Positions 8,542 through 17,371 are shown, numbered from the stretch's first letter. The stretch is 64,000 bases of DNA from Burkholderiaceae bacterium (GCA_026125795.1 JAHCKM010000001.1:992001-1056000), one strand, 5' to 3'. The notes: a model not told the origin generated them from the letters alone. Numbers and translations: made by a program.

Positions 8542-8781
8542 ATGAGCAAACCGAATGTCGCCGCCAAGACCCCGTTCGCGGTCGATGTCGAAATCGGCAA
8601 GGACTACTACTGGTGCGCTTGCGGCTTGAGTAAGGCCCAGCCGTTCTGCGACGGCAGCCACAAGGGCGGCGCCTTCGTGCCGATGAAGTACACGGCCGAT
8701 ACCAGCAAGACCGTCTACTTCTGCGGCTGCAAGCAGAGCAAGAACACGCCGCTGTGCGACGGCAGCCACAAGGCGCTGTAG
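8542..8781 (+). CDS. Tandem CDGSH iron-sulfur domain protein
   Basis: A 79-residue protein with two CDGSH motifs. Ligand sets are Cys25, Cys27, Cys36, His40 and Cys61, Cys63, Cys72, His76, each the three-Cys one-His pattern that holds a [2Fe-2S] cluster in the mitoNEET family. Almost nothing lies outside the two domains, so one chain would carry two clusters. GGAG lies 8 bases before the ATG. Family members move electrons or clusters or sense redox state in the cytoplasm. It follows DoxX by 52 bases. The roughly 100 bases after it carry no recognisable feature until the crotonase remnant. Confidence 0.9.
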   Translation: MSKPNVAAKTPFAVDVEIGKDYYWCACGLSKAQPFCDGSHKGGAFVPMKYTADTSKTVYFCGCKQSKNTPLCDGSHKAL

Positions 8782-8884
8782 CAGCAGCACGGCTTGGCGG
8801 CAGGCCGCGGCGATTGACGACGCCCGGACCCCACCTGGCGTGAACAGGCTCGGTCTGCCCAGCTGCCTCGTCCCGCACCGCTGC

Positions 8885-9230
8885 GCTCGCTGCCGAGGCG
8901 CACTTCTCGGCCAACCTTGACCCTCTCGGCATCCACCCGGGGTTCGGGCTGTCGTGCACGCGGCCGCGGCTGGGTGGGCGTGTAGCAGGCGGCACTGCTG
9001 CTCCACACCGGCCTCGCATCGGCGGCGAGGAGGCGCTGCGCATCGGCACCGCCGATCTGTCGCCGTCGCAAGGACCGGGTGCCGACGAAGGCGATCGAAC
9101 TGGCCGAGGAGATCGCGACCTCGTCGCCGATCACGGTGCGGTCCACGCGCGCCACGCTGCGCGAGGACTTCGGCGTGGGCGTGAAGGCGATGGCCGGGCG
9201 CCGGCCGCCGCGGTTCGAGGGGCGCCGATC
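8885..9230 (+). pseudogene. Crotonase 3'-half remnant, diverged copy of the gene at 6126
   Basis: Nucleotide similarity to 6508-6914 is plain by eye: shared blocks include GGGTTCGGGCTGTCG, GGAGATCGCGACCTCGTCGC (copy) and GGCGTGAAGGCGATGGCC. The copy has in-frame stops (GTGTAG near 8987), small indels, and a deletion of about 70 bases relative to the intact gene before GGCGTGGGCGTGAAG. It has no start. It ends at 9230, overlapping by two bases the stop codon of the ligase on the other strand. Together with the intact gene it brackets the LysR, DoxX and CDGSH genes as direct repeats. Confidence 0.85.
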
Positions 9231-10818
9231 AGCCGGGCGGCGACGCCAGCCGCTCGGTCGCCATCTGGCGCAGCCTCGCGCGCTGCACCTTGTCGCCGTT
9301 GGCGCTGTGCGTGACGGGGAAGGCGTCGACGAACCACACCCGCGCCGGGACCTTGAAGGCGGCCATGCGGGCGCCGACCCAGCCGATCACCGCCGCCTCG
9401 TCGACGGCGTGCCCTGCGCGGCGGATCACGAAGGCCGCGGCGCGGCGCGTGTGGTCGATCTCCACGGCGACGACCTGCGCGTCCACGATGCCAGGGGCCT
9501 GGCGGATCACCTCCTCGATCTCGACCGGGCTGACGAGGAAGCCGCCGAGGCGGATGGCGTCGCCGGTGCGCGTCTCGAACACGAAACTCCCGTCGGGGCG
9601 CACGCTGCCGATGTCGCCGGTGCGGAAGAAGCCGTCGGGGCGCAGCGCATTGGCGGTGGCTTGCGGGTTGTCGAGATAGCCCGCGAAGCGCGTGGCCGAG
9701 CGGATCTCCAGCTCGCCGCTCTCCCCCGGCGGCAGCAATTCGCCGGTCTCGACGTCGCGCGCGCGCACCGCGGTGTGCGGTGACACCGGCCGGCCGCCGC
9801 CGCGCAGGCGCTCGGCCAGCGGCAGGTGCGCCGGCTGCAGCGAGAACAGCGCCTGCACCTCGCTCGATCCGTAGAGGCCGGCCACCGGCCAGCCGCGAGC
9901 CAGCGCGCGTTGCGCCAGCTCGTCGTTGAGAACGAAGCCGGCCAGGCGCAGCGACGGCATCGCCGCGGCGGCCTCGTCGATCCCGAGCATGAGGCGCAGC
10001 ATGTCGTCGGTGCCGAACACGTGGGTCAGCCCGTGCCGGCGCACCAGCGCGGCGGCTTCGGAGGCGTCGAAGGCGGCCATCGGCACCAGCGGCGCGCCGG
10101 CGGCCAGGCTGGCCAGAGCGGCGGTCAGGCCGAAGGTGCCGCACAGCGGTACCGCGGCGAGGGTGGCCGTGCCCGGCGCCTCGAAGCCGAGCGCGTGCGC
10201 CACGTCGCGCGCGTGCAGCGCCAGGTTGCGCTGCAGGTGCACGACGAGCTTGGGGCCCTGCGTCGTGCCCGAGGTGGTAAAGAATATCGCCGGCGCATCG
10301 GCCGCAGCGTTCGGCGGGGACTCCGCGTCGGGCAGCGCGTCGATCTCGAAGGCCACGGTCGGCTTGCCCAGCACGCGCTCGGGCGGCGACGCGCCGGCGT
10401 CGAGCACGGCCACCCGCTCGAGCGCGGTGAACGGCGCGCCGTCCATGCCGTCGAGAATGGCGTCGAAGTCGATGCGCCGGAAGCGCCGCTGGATGACGAG
10501 CATGCGCGCCCCGGAACGCGCGAGCACGTGCGCCAGCTCGGCGGCGCGAAAGCGCGTGTTGACCGACATCATCGTCGCGCCGAGTCGGGCCAGGGCGAAC
10601 AGGAAGGCCAGCCACTCGACCCGGTTGACCAGCCATACCGCGACGCGGTCGCCGCGGCGCACGCCCTGCGCGTGTAGCCAGCCTGCAGTGCGCAGGACCA
10701 TGCGGTCGAACTGCGCGAAGCCGATGCGCCGCTCGCCTTCGATCCATGCCGGCGCGTCGGGACGCGCAGCCACATGCGCGGCGAGCAGCGAGCCCAGTTC
10801 GCCCAGTTCGATCGTCAT
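9229..10818 (-). CDS. AMP-forming acyl-CoA ligase
   Basis: A 529-residue member of the adenylate-forming superfamily that activates a carboxylic acid with ATP and CoA. The P-loop motif TTSGTTQGPKLV is at about 181-192, the YGSSE motif is intact, the hinge region reads RTGDIGSVRPDGSF, and the C-terminal lysine motif is NGDKVQRARL. All core motifs are kept. It is the last gene of the LivKHMGF cluster, its start overlapping the livF stop by 1 base (TGATG), so it likely activates the acid that the transporter imports. Residues do not allow a substrate call. Confidence 0.9.
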   Translation of the reverse strand: MTIELGELGSLLAAHVAARPDAPAWIEGERRIGFAQFDRMVLRTAGWLHAQGVRRGDRVAVWLVNRVEWLAFLFALARLGATMMSVNTRFRAAELAHVLARSGARMLVIQRRFRRIDFDAILDGMDGAPFTALERVAVLDAGASPPERVLGKPTVAFEIDALPDAESPPNAAADAPAIFFTTSGTTQGPKLVVHLQRNLALHARDVAHALGFEAPGTATLAAVPLCGTFGLTAALASLAAGAPLVPMAAFDASEAAALVRRHGLTHVFGTDDMLRLMLGIDEAAAAMPSLRLAGFVLNDELAQRALARGWPVAGLYGSSEVQALFSLQPAHLPLAERLRGGGRPVSPHTAVRARDVETGELLPPGESGELEIRSATRFAGYLDNPQATANALRPDGFFRTGDIGSVRPDGSFVFETRTGDAIRLGGFLVSPVEIEEVIRQAPGIVDAQVVAVEIDHTRRAAAFVIRRAGHAVDEAAVIGWVGARMAAFKVPARVWFVDAFPVTHSANGDKVQRARLRQMATERLASPPG

Positions 10819-11531
10819 CAGTAGAGCTCCATCAGCTTTGCGTTGTCCGCCAGTTCGCCCGGCGCGGCTTCGCGGATGATCGCGCCGGACTTCATCGCCA
10901 GCACGCGGTCGGAGATCTTCAGCGCCTCGCGCACGTTCTGCTCGACCAGCAGCACCGACATGCCGGTGGACTGCTGCAGCGCGCGGATCGGCCGCAGCAT
11001 GTCCTGGAACAGCTTGGGCGCGAGGCCGATCGACGGCTCGTCCATCAGCAGGCAGCGCGGCCGGCTGAGCAGCGCGCGGCCGATCGAGACCATCTGCTGC
11101 TCGCCGCCCGACAGCGTGCCGGCGCGCCGCGGGCCGAACTCGCGCAACCGCGGCAGCACGCCGTGCACCCACTCGAGCCGCGCGGCCCGCTCTTGCGGCG
11201 GGACGCCGGCCGCCCAGGCGGCCATGCGCAGCGTCTCGTCGACGGTGAGGCCGGGAAAGATGCCGCGGCCCTCGGGAACGTAGGCGATGCCGGCGGCCGC
11301 GAGCCGCGCCGGCGTCGGCCGCGCCAGCGGCTCGCCATCGAGCCGCAGCTCGCCCGAGGTGGCGGGGACGAGACCGAACAGCACCTTCAGCAAGGTGGTC
11401 TTGCCGGCGCCGTTGTGGCCGATCAGGCACAGCACCTCGTTCGGGCGCACCTCGATGTCGACGCCGTCGAGCACCGGGCGGCCGCCGTAGCCGGCCACCA
11501 GCGCGCGCGCGGCGAGCACGGCGGCCGTCAT
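10818..11531 (-). CDS. livF: Branched-chain-type ABC transporter ATP-binding protein LivF
   Basis: A 237-residue ABC ATPase with Walker A GHNGAGKTT, signature LSGGEQQ, Walker B CLLMDEPSIGLAP and H-loop LLVEQN, in the LivF subgroup (YVPEGRGIFPGLTVDE). It pairs with LivG to power uptake by LivHM at the inner membrane. ATGA overlap with livG upstream and a 1-base overlap with the ligase downstream show a tight operon. In this setting the system more likely imports an aromatic, branched or alicyclic carboxylate than an amino acid, an inference from the neighbours. Confidence 0.92.
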   Translation of the reverse strand: MTAAVLAARALVAGYGGRPVLDGVDIEVRPNEVLCLIGHNGAGKTTLLKVLFGLVPATSGELRLDGEPLARPTPARLAAAGIAYVPEGRGIFPGLTVDETLRMAAWAAGVPPQERAARLEWVHGVLPRLREFGPRRAGTLSGGEQQMVSIGRALLSRPRCLLMDEPSIGLAPKLFQDMLRPIRALQQSTGMSVLLVEQNVREALKISDRVLAMKSGAIIREAAPGELADNAKLMELY

Positions 11532-12319
11532 GCCGCGCGCTCGCCGAAGTAGATCGCGGCGAGCGCGGGATCGTTCAGCACCTCGGCCGGGCTGCCCTCG
11601 GCCAGCAAGCGGCCGCGGTCGAGGAACAGGACGCGGTCGGAGGCACTGGAGACGATGTCCAGGTTGTGCTCGATCATGCAGACGGTGACGCCGCCTCGCA
11701 CGGCGTCGCACACCAGTTGCAGGAAGAGGGCGTAGGAGCCGCGGTCGAGCCCGGAGGCCGGCTCGTCGAGCAGCCAGACCGACGCATCGGCAGCCATGAC
11801 CCGTGCCAGGCTCAGGAACTTGCGCTGTGCGTACGACAGGTCGATCGCGCGCGCGCTGGCCAGCGCATCCAGCCGTGTCGCGGCGAGCAGTTCGGCCACG
11901 CGGTCGAGCCGCCGCTGCCGCGCCGCGGCGCCACCCGGCTGCCACAGCCCGGTGGCCGGCTCCATCGTCGTCAGCAGGTTGTCGCGCGCGCTCATGTGGG
12001 TGAACAGGCGCAGGTCCTGGAAGCTGCGCGCCACGCCGCGGCGGGCCACGCGCCACGGCGCCAGGCCGAGCAACGACTCTCCGCGCAGCCGGATGCTGCC
12101 GGCATCGGGCGCGAGTTCGCCGGTGATCTGGTTGAACAGCGTCGTCTTGCCGGCGCCGTTGGGACCGACCAGCGTGGTGAGCACGCCGGCCTCGAGGTCG
12201 AACGAGATGCCGTCGGTGACCTTCAGGCCCCCGAAGGCCTTGCGCAGGCCGCGCACTTCGAGCAGCGCCGGGCTGCCGCGGCCGTGGGCGTCTGCGCCGC
12301 CAGGCACGGCGCTGCTCAT
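11528..12319 (-). CDS. livG: Branched-chain-type ABC transporter ATP-binding protein LivG
   Basis: A 263-residue ABC ATPase with Walker A GPNGAGKTT, a degenerate signature LSYAQRKF typical of LivG (LSYGQ form), Walker B VWLLDEPASGLD and switch histidine in MIEHNLDIV. Partner of LivF. The first 20 residues are a variable Gly/Pro-rich leader; the domain begins at LLEVRGLRKAFGG. It overlaps livM by 4 bases (ATGA) upstream and livF by 4 bases downstream. Confidence 0.92.
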   Translation of the reverse strand: MSSAVPGGADAHGRGSPALLEVRGLRKAFGGLKVTDGISFDLEAGVLTTLVGPNGAGKTTLFNQITGELAPDAGSIRLRGESLLGLAPWRVARRGVARSFQDLRLFTHMSARDNLLTTMEPATGLWQPGGAAARQRRLDRVAELLAATRLDALASARAIDLSYAQRKFLSLARVMAADASVWLLDEPASGLDRGSYALFLQLVCDAVRGGVTVCMIEHNLDIVSSASDRVLFLDRGRLLAEGSPAEVLNDPALAAIYFGERAA

Positions 12320-13197
12320 GTCCGCCCCCGCGCCGCGCTGCCGGCCAGCCCGCCCGGGCGGAAGATCATCAGCAGCACCATCGTCGCGCCGTAGGCGATC
12401 TGCTGCAGCGCGCCGATTTCGGTGGGCGGCAGGAAGCTCATGTAGCTGAACAGGCTGGGCAGCAGCATCAGCAGCAGCGCGCCCACCAGCGGGCCGAGCA
12501 GCGTGCCGGCGCCGCCGATGATGACCATGGCCATCAGCAGCACCGAGGTGTCCAGCGTGAAGCTCTCGACGTTGACGAAGGCGATGTAGTGGGCGTACAG
12601 CACGCCGGCCACCGCGGCCAGGGCCGCCGACACCGCCACCGACAGCGTCTTGATCGCGGCCACGTTCTTGCCGACGGCCAGCGCCGCCGATTCGCTGTCG
12701 CGCAGCGCCTGCAGGCTGCGCCCGAAGGCCGAGCGCAGCAGCAGCGTCGTCAGCGCCATCACCACCGCCAGACACGCGCCGGCCAGCAGCAGGAACTGCG
12801 CCGGCGCCGCCACCGCGTGGCCGAACAGCTCCGCCGGCGGGATGCCGGTGAGGCCGCCGATGCCGCCGGTCAGCGACTTCCACTCCGAGAACACGGTGAC
12901 CGCGATCACCTGCAGGCCGAGTGACGCGGCGACGAAGTACTCGCCGCGCACGCGCAGCGCCGGCAGCGCGAGCGCGATCGACAGCGCGGCCGCCAGCAGC
13001 ATCGCCAGCGGCAGCGTCACGAACAGCGAGGCCGACAGGTGCAGCGCCACCACCGCGGCGGTGTACGCGCCGACGCCGAAGAACACCGCATGAGCGATCG
13101 AGTAGATGCCCGCATAGCCCATCACGAAGTTGAGCGTGACGGCGAGCACGGCGTTGATGCACACCAGCACGCCGAGGTTGACGAGGTAGGCGAGCAT
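12316..13197 (-). CDS. livM: Branched-chain-type ABC transporter permease LivM
   Basis: A 293-residue polytopic permease with about eight to ten hydrophobic segments. The family pattern NFVMGYAGIYSIAHAVFFG near residue 23 and the loop FGRSLQALRDSESAA, which contacts the ATPases, are present. It forms the transmembrane channel with LivH. It starts 18 bases after the livH stop and overlaps livG by 4 bases. Confidence 0.92.
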   Translation of the reverse strand: MLAYLVNLGVLVCINAVLAVTLNFVMGYAGIYSIAHAVFFGVGAYTAAVVALHLSASLFVTLPLAMLLAAALSIALALPALRVRGEYFVAASLGLQVIAVTVFSEWKSLTGGIGGLTGIPPAELFGHAVAAPAQFLLLAGACLAVVMALTTLLLRSAFGRSLQALRDSESAALAVGKNVAAIKTLSVAVSAALAAVAGVLYAHYIAFVNVESFTLDTSVLLMAMVIIGGAGTLLGPLVGALLLMLLPSLFSYMSFLPPTEIGALQQIAYGATMVLLMIFRPGGLAGSAARGRT

Positions 13198-13215
13198 CGG
13201 TCGGGTCGGCCCGGG

Positions 13216-14082
13216 TCAGTGGGCGTGGGCGCGGCCGAAGAAGCCGGTCGGCCGCACGAGGATGAACAGGAACAGCGCGACGAAGGTCGCCGCCTCGCTC
13301 CACTGCGGCTCCAGCACCCACACCGACAGGCTCTCTGCCATGCCGAGCAGCAAGCCCGCGCAGGCCGCGCCGCGCAGGCTGCCCACGCCGCCGATGATGG
13401 TGGCGGCCAGGCTGATCAGCATCACGTGGCTGCCCATCGCCGGGTTGGCGCCGGTGGTGGCGACGGTGAGCGCCGCCGCCGGCACCGCCAGCAGCGAGCC
13501 TAGCGCGAGCGCCAGCGTCGACAGCCGCGCCGGGTCCACGCCGTAAGCGCGCACCAGCTCGGCGTTCTCGGCGAGCGCGCGCAGCGCCACGCCGCGGTGA
13601 CTGCCCAGGAAGCGGTGCAGCAGCGTGAAGCAGGCCAGCGCGCAGCCCACCGCCACGGCGGCCAGCGGCGCCACGTAAACGCCGGGCAGCACCTCGGTGC
13701 TGCGGCTGAGCGGTGTGGTCACCGCCACCACGCTGCGGCCGAAGGCGATGCCGATCAGGTTCTGCACCACGATCGCCGTGCCGAGCGAGCCGATGAACAG
13801 CGTGAAGAACGAGCCCTCATGGCGACGGATCGGCGCGTACACCGCGCGGTCGATCAGCACGCCGAAGGCGGCCGCCGCCGCTGCCGCGCCGAGCAGCGCG
13901 AGCGTCCAGTGTGCGTGCGCCGCCGACAGCGCGTAGAACGCGTAGGCGGCGATCACGAAGGCCGACCCGTGCGCGAGGTGGAAGACCCGCGTGGTGCCGA
14001 AGACGAGCGAGAAGCCGGCGGCCGTTAGTGCGTACAGCGCGCCCGTCTGGAGCCCGTTGACGAGCAGCTGGAGCAGCAGCAA
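13216..14082 (-). CDS. livH: Branched-chain-type ABC transporter permease LivH
   Basis: A 288-residue polytopic permease starting MLLLQLLVNGLQTGALYAL, the usual LivH N-terminus, followed by FSLVFGTTRVFHLAHG and a late GGVGSLRGAACAGLLLG. Partner of LivM. It starts 13 bases after the livK stop, in the same minus-strand operon. Confidence 0.92.
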   Translation of the reverse strand: MLLLQLLVNGLQTGALYALTAAGFSLVFGTTRVFHLAHGSAFVIAAYAFYALSAAHAHWTLALLGAAAAAAAFGVLIDRAVYAPIRRHEGSFFTLFIGSLGTAIVVQNLIGIAFGRSVVAVTTPLSRSTEVLPGVYVAPLAAVAVGCALACFTLLHRFLGSHRGVALRALAENAELVRAYGVDPARLSTLALALGSLLAVPAAALTVATTGANPAMGSHVMLISLAATIIGGVGSLRGAACAGLLLGMAESLSVWVLEPQWSEAATFVALFLFILVRPTGFFGRAHAH

Positions 14083-14095
14083 GGCGGCGTTCCGA

Positions 14096-15226
14096 TCACT
14101 TCGACTTGATCACCGTCAGCGCCTTGGAGGCACCGTCGGCAATCTCGTTGATCTGGATCGGCGCATCGACCGTGCCGTTGGCTTCGAACGAGACCTTGGC
14201 GCCGACGAGGTCGAAGCTGTTCGTGGCATCGCGCTGCGCGAGCAGGTTCTCGCCGTTGATCGGCTTGCCCTGCTTCTGCAGCTCGGCGGCGAGCAGCACG
14301 AACAGGCGCACCGCGTTGTAGTAGTTGACGGTGTAGACGTTCGGCGCCTTGCCGTACTTGGCCTTGTAGGCGTCCATGAAGCGCTTGGTCACCGCGTCGG
14401 CGGACGCGGTGTCGATGAGCTGCGTGGTGAACACCGCGCCGCGCGCCTCGGGCGTCGCGAGAACGTCGGGGTTGGAGAACGAGCCGTAGCTGGCGAGCAC
14501 CTGCGTGACGCCGTTGTCGCGCAGCTGCTTGATCGCCGCCACCTGCTGCGCGCCGTACGAGGCGATGTAGACCACGTCGGGCTTGGCCTCGCGGATGCGT
14601 GCGGCGATGCCGGCGAACTGCTGCGTCGCCACCGGCACCGACAGCGCCGCGACCAGCTCGCCGCCGGCCGCCGGCAGCACCGTCTCCAGCTCCTTGCGAA
14701 TGCCCTGGCCCAGCGGATCGTCGATGTACAGCAGCGCCATGCGCTTCAAGTTGCGCTGCTTGACGAGGTAGGGCGCCAGCGCGCGTACCTCGAAGTTCGC
14801 GAGCGGGATCACGTTCCAGAAGTAGGGGCCGAGTTCGGCCAGGTCGGGGCCGACGCCGCCGCCGTTGACGGCCACCACCTTGGCGCGCGCAGCGATCGGC
14901 GCGATGGCCTTGGCCACCCCGCTGTACGACGACAGCACGAAGGGCACGTTCTCGACGTTGACCAGTTTGTTGATCGCGATCACGCCGTTCTGCGGTGTCG
15001 CCTGCGTGTCCTCGATCGCCAGGCTCAGCTTGTCCTTGAGCACGCGGTCGGCGTTGGCATGGTCCACCGCCATCAGCGCGCCGCTCGACATCAGCTCGCC
15101 GAACGTGGCCTGCGTGCCGCTCATCGCGAACAGCGCGCCGATCTTGATCTCCTGGGCCTGCGCGGCATGCACGAGCCCGAGGCACAGCGCGGCCCGGGCG
15201 AAGAGTGTTGCGATGCGATGGAACAT
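14096..15226 (-). CDS. livK: Branched-chain-type ABC transporter substrate-binding protein LivK
   Basis: A 376-residue periplasmic receptor with a signal peptide of about 24 residues (MFHRIATLFARAALCLG, then cleavage after AQA) followed by EIKIGALFAMSGTQATFG, the start of a type I Leu/Ile/Val-binding fold. AGGAG lies 8 bases before ATG 15226, which removes a spurious upstream extension. First gene of livKHMGF-ligase. A hairpin-rich 128-base gap separates it from the Bug receptor upstream, so it may also have its own expression control. Confidence 0.92.
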   Translation of the reverse strand: MFHRIATLFARAALCLGLVHAAQAQEIKIGALFAMSGTQATFGELMSSGALMAVDHANADRVLKDKLSLAIEDTQATPQNGVIAINKLVNVENVPFVLSSYSGVAKAIAPIAARAKVVAVNGGGVGPDLAELGPYFWNVIPLANFEVRALAPYLVKQRNLKRMALLYIDDPLGQGIRKELETVLPAAGGELVAALSVPVATQQFAGIAARIREAKPDVVYIASYGAQQVAAIKQLRDNGVTQVLASYGSFSNPDVLATPEARGAVFTTQLIDTASADAVTKRFMDAYKAKYGKAPNVYTVNYYNAVRLFVLLAAELQKQGKPINGENLLAQRDATNSFDLVGAKVSFEANGTVDAPIQINEIADGASKALTVIKSK

Positions 15227-15255
15227 GTGGTTAGCTCCTCTTGCGACGACGAAGT

Positions 15256-15295
15256 GCCGCTCCCGAGATGACTCAACCCCTCGGGGGGGAGCGGC
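15256..15295. repeat. Long imperfect hairpin between Bug receptor and livK
   Basis: GCCGCTCCCGAG at 15256-15267 pairs with CTCGGGGGGGAGCGGC at 15280-15295, a 12-base-pair stem with four bulged G residues and a 12-base loop. No T-run follows on the minus strand, so it is not a textbook intrinsic terminator; it may still stop, slow or stabilise transcripts between the two genes. The segment GAAGTGCCGCTC at its left edge also occurs near 21231, suggesting a dispersed repeat. Confidence 0.55.
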
Positions 15296-15306
15296 GGCGG
15301 GCGTTT

Positions 15307-15322
15307 GCCCTCGCCTGAGGGC
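15307..15322. repeat. Short perfect hairpin next to the longer one
   Basis: GCCCTC-GCCT-GAGGGC forms a six-base-pair stem with a four-base loop, 11 bases from the longer hairpin at 15256. Both lie between the Bug receptor stop at 15355 and livK. No T tract follows on either strand. It is probably part of the same composite palindromic element. Confidence 0.45.
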
Positions 15323-15354
15323 GCTCTCTTGTCGTCCCCAGGTATGTTCTCGGT

Positions 15355-16329
15355 TCAATCGAGCTTGACGCCCACCTTGCGCACGATGGCGCCGTAACGT
15401 TCGTTGTCGGACTTCATCGTAGCTTCGAACTCGGCCGGCGTGCTCGCCACGACCTCGAAGCCGAGTTCCTGAAGCCGCGCCGTCATCGCAGGCTCGCGGA
15501 CAATGGCGACGATCTCGTGATTGAGTTTGTCGACGATCGCCTTGGGCGTGCCGGCAGGGACGAGGAAGCCGACCCAGACCGGGAGCTCGACGTTGGGGAA
15601 TCCGAGCTCAGCGAAGGTCGGCAGGTCCGGCAGCACCGATGAGCGGCGCGCAGCGGCCAGTGCGATGGGCCGCAGCGCGCCGGATCGCACGTGCGCGCGG
15701 GCCAGGGGGATATCGGCGATCGCCACCGGAACCTGCCCGGCCACTACGTCGGCGATCGCAGGCGCGCTGCCACGGTAGGGGACGTGGACCATGTCGATGC
15801 CGGTCGCGGCTTTGATGGATTCGCCGTTCAGGTGGCCGGCGCCGCCGTTGCCCGAACTGGCGAAGCTCAGGCCGCCCGGCTTGCTGCGCGCCAGCGCGAG
15901 AAACTCGGCCAGGTTGTTCACCGGCACCGACGGGTGGACAAGCAAGGCCATCGTGATCGTGGTCGCATGGACTACGGGCACGAAGTCTTTGATCGGGTCG
16001 TAGGGCAGCTTGGCGTACACATGCCCGTTGATCGCATGGCCGGAATTGACCAGCAGCAGCGTGTAGCCGTCGGGCGGCGCCCTGGCCACCAGTGCGGCAC
16101 CGATGCTGCCGGTACTGCCCGGCTTGTTCTCGACGATGGTGGGCTGCCCCCAGCGCTCCTGAAGGCGCCGGGCGATGTCGCGCGTCATCACGTCGGTGCT
16201 GCCCCCGGCCGGGATCGGCGCGATGAAGCGGATCGGGCGGTTTGGGTAGTCGCCCGCCTGCGCGGCGGCAGGCAGGGTGCACAAGGCGAGTGCCACCGCC
16301 GCCAGAGCGGCCCGATACAATCGGCTCAT
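15355..16329 (-). CDS. Bug/TctC-family periplasmic solute receptor
   Basis: A 324-residue protein with a signal peptide ending near AAAQA and the family start YPNRPIRFIAPIPAGGSTDV, followed by NKPGSTGSIGA and VPYRGSAPAIADVVAG. Bug receptors bind carboxylates in the periplasm, often without a dedicated TctAB membrane pair, and none is present here. GGAGA lies about 6 bases before the start. It is 28 bases after another Bug gene in the same operon; the two proteins are diverged and probably bind different acids. Confidence 0.9.
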   Translation of the reverse strand: MSRLYRAALAAVALALCTLPAAAQAGDYPNRPIRFIAPIPAGGSTDVMTRDIARRLQERWGQPTIVENKPGSTGSIGAALVARAPPDGYTLLLVNSGHAINGHVYAKLPYDPIKDFVPVVHATTITMALLVHPSVPVNNLAEFLALARSKPGGLSFASSGNGGAGHLNGESIKAATGIDMVHVPYRGSAPAIADVVAGQVPVAIADIPLARAHVRSGALRPIALAAARRSSVLPDLPTFAELGFPNVELPVWVGFLVPAGTPKAIVDKLNHEIVAIVREPAMTARLQELGFEVVASTPAEFEATMKSDNERYGAIVRKVGVKLD

Positions 16330-16357
16330 CGAAGTCTCCGAGGGAGCGCCGCCGCGC

Positions 16358-17347
16358 TCATTCGACCTTCAGGCCCAGCGACTTGATCAGCGGGCCCACC
16401 AGTTGCAATTCCGTCGTCAGCGTGCGCGTCAACTCGGCCGGATCGCCGAAGGCGACGTCCATTCCGAAAGTCTCGAGCTGAACGCTCATGTCCGGTGCGG
16501 CGAGCGCCTTCTTGGCTTCCGCCGTCAGCCGCTCTTGCACCGTCGCGGGCAAGCCGCGCGGCGCGACCACGCCCATCCAGCCCTTGAATTCGTAGCCGAG
16601 CAGCGACTCGGCGATCGCCGGGGCGTCTGGGAACTTCGGGTGACGACTCGCCCCGGTGGTGGCCAGCACCCGCACCTTGCCGGCCTTGACCAGTTGTGTG
16701 GTGGTGTTAGGTGCGTCGAACATGAAGCTCAGGTTGCCGCCGAGCATGTCGTTCATCGCCAGCGCGCTGCCTTTGTACGGCACGTGCGTCATCGAGGCGC
16801 CGGCCTTGGCAGCGAACAGTTCGCCGGACAGATGGTTCGACGAACCAATGCCAGCCGATCCGTAGGTCAGCACCCCCGGCCGCGCCTTGGCGTCGGTGAT
16901 CAGGTCGCCGATCGTGCGGTAGGGGCTGTCGGCGCGTACCACCAGCAGGTTCACGTAGGGCGTGACGCGGGCGATCGGTGTCAGATCCCGCGACGGGTCG
17001 TAGCCGACGTTCTTGTTCAGACTCGGTCCGATCGACATCGAGCCCGAGTGCGCGAAGCCGATGGCGCAGCCGTCGGCCGGCATCTTCGCCAGCCTTGCCG
17101 TGCCCAGTGTGCTGCCCGCGCCGGGGATGTTGTCGACCACGATCGTCTGCCCGAGCTGTTCCTGCAGCCGCGCGCCCAGCAGGCGGCTGATGCTGTCGGC
17201 CGGCCCTCCTGGCGCGAAGGGGACGATGAAGCGGATCGGCTTCGAGGGATATGCGGGATCCTGAGCCCAAGCCGGGCCAGTTTGGAGCGCGAGCGCACCG
17301 GCCGCGCAGGCTAGCATCCATCGGCGGCGCGAGTGTGAATTCTGCAT
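16358..17347 (-). CDS. Bug/TctC-family periplasmic solute receptor
   Basis: A 329-residue receptor with an arginine-rich signal peptide (MQNSHSRRRWMLACAAG) cleaved near AWA-QDPAYPSKPIRF. The early RR pair could favour Tat export, though the full twin-arginine consensus is not met. Family motifs are PFAPGGPADSISR, DNIPGAGSTLGT and VPYKGSALAMNDMLGG. AGGAG precedes the ATG. It lies between the dehydrogenase at 17372 and the other Bug gene, so uptake and beta-oxidation genes are co-transcribed. Confidence 0.9.
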   Translation of the reverse strand: MQNSHSRRRWMLACAAGALALQTGPAWAQDPAYPSKPIRFIVPFAPGGPADSISRLLGARLQEQLGQTIVVDNIPGAGSTLGTARLAKMPADGCAIGFAHSGSMSIGPSLNKNVGYDPSRDLTPIARVTPYVNLLVVRADSPYRTIGDLITDAKARPGVLTYGSAGIGSSNHLSGELFAAKAGASMTHVPYKGSALAMNDMLGGNLSFMFDAPNTTTQLVKAGKVRVLATTGASRHPKFPDAPAIAESLLGYEFKGWMGVVAPRGLPATVQERLTAEAKKALAAPDMSVQLETFGMDVAFGDPAELTRTLTTELQLVGPLIKSLGLKVE

Positions 17348-17371
17348 GCGGACTCCTGCGCTAACGGCGGA

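Noticed and set aside
10818-15226. Leucine/isoleucine/valine import as the role of LivKHMGF
   Set aside because: The family covers many acids and amides, and the linked ligase and catabolic genes argue for a carboxylate; the substrate stays open.
15256-15322. Intrinsic transcription terminator for the Bug operon
   Set aside because: The hairpins are strong but no T-run follows on the minus strand, so they are listed as repeats only.
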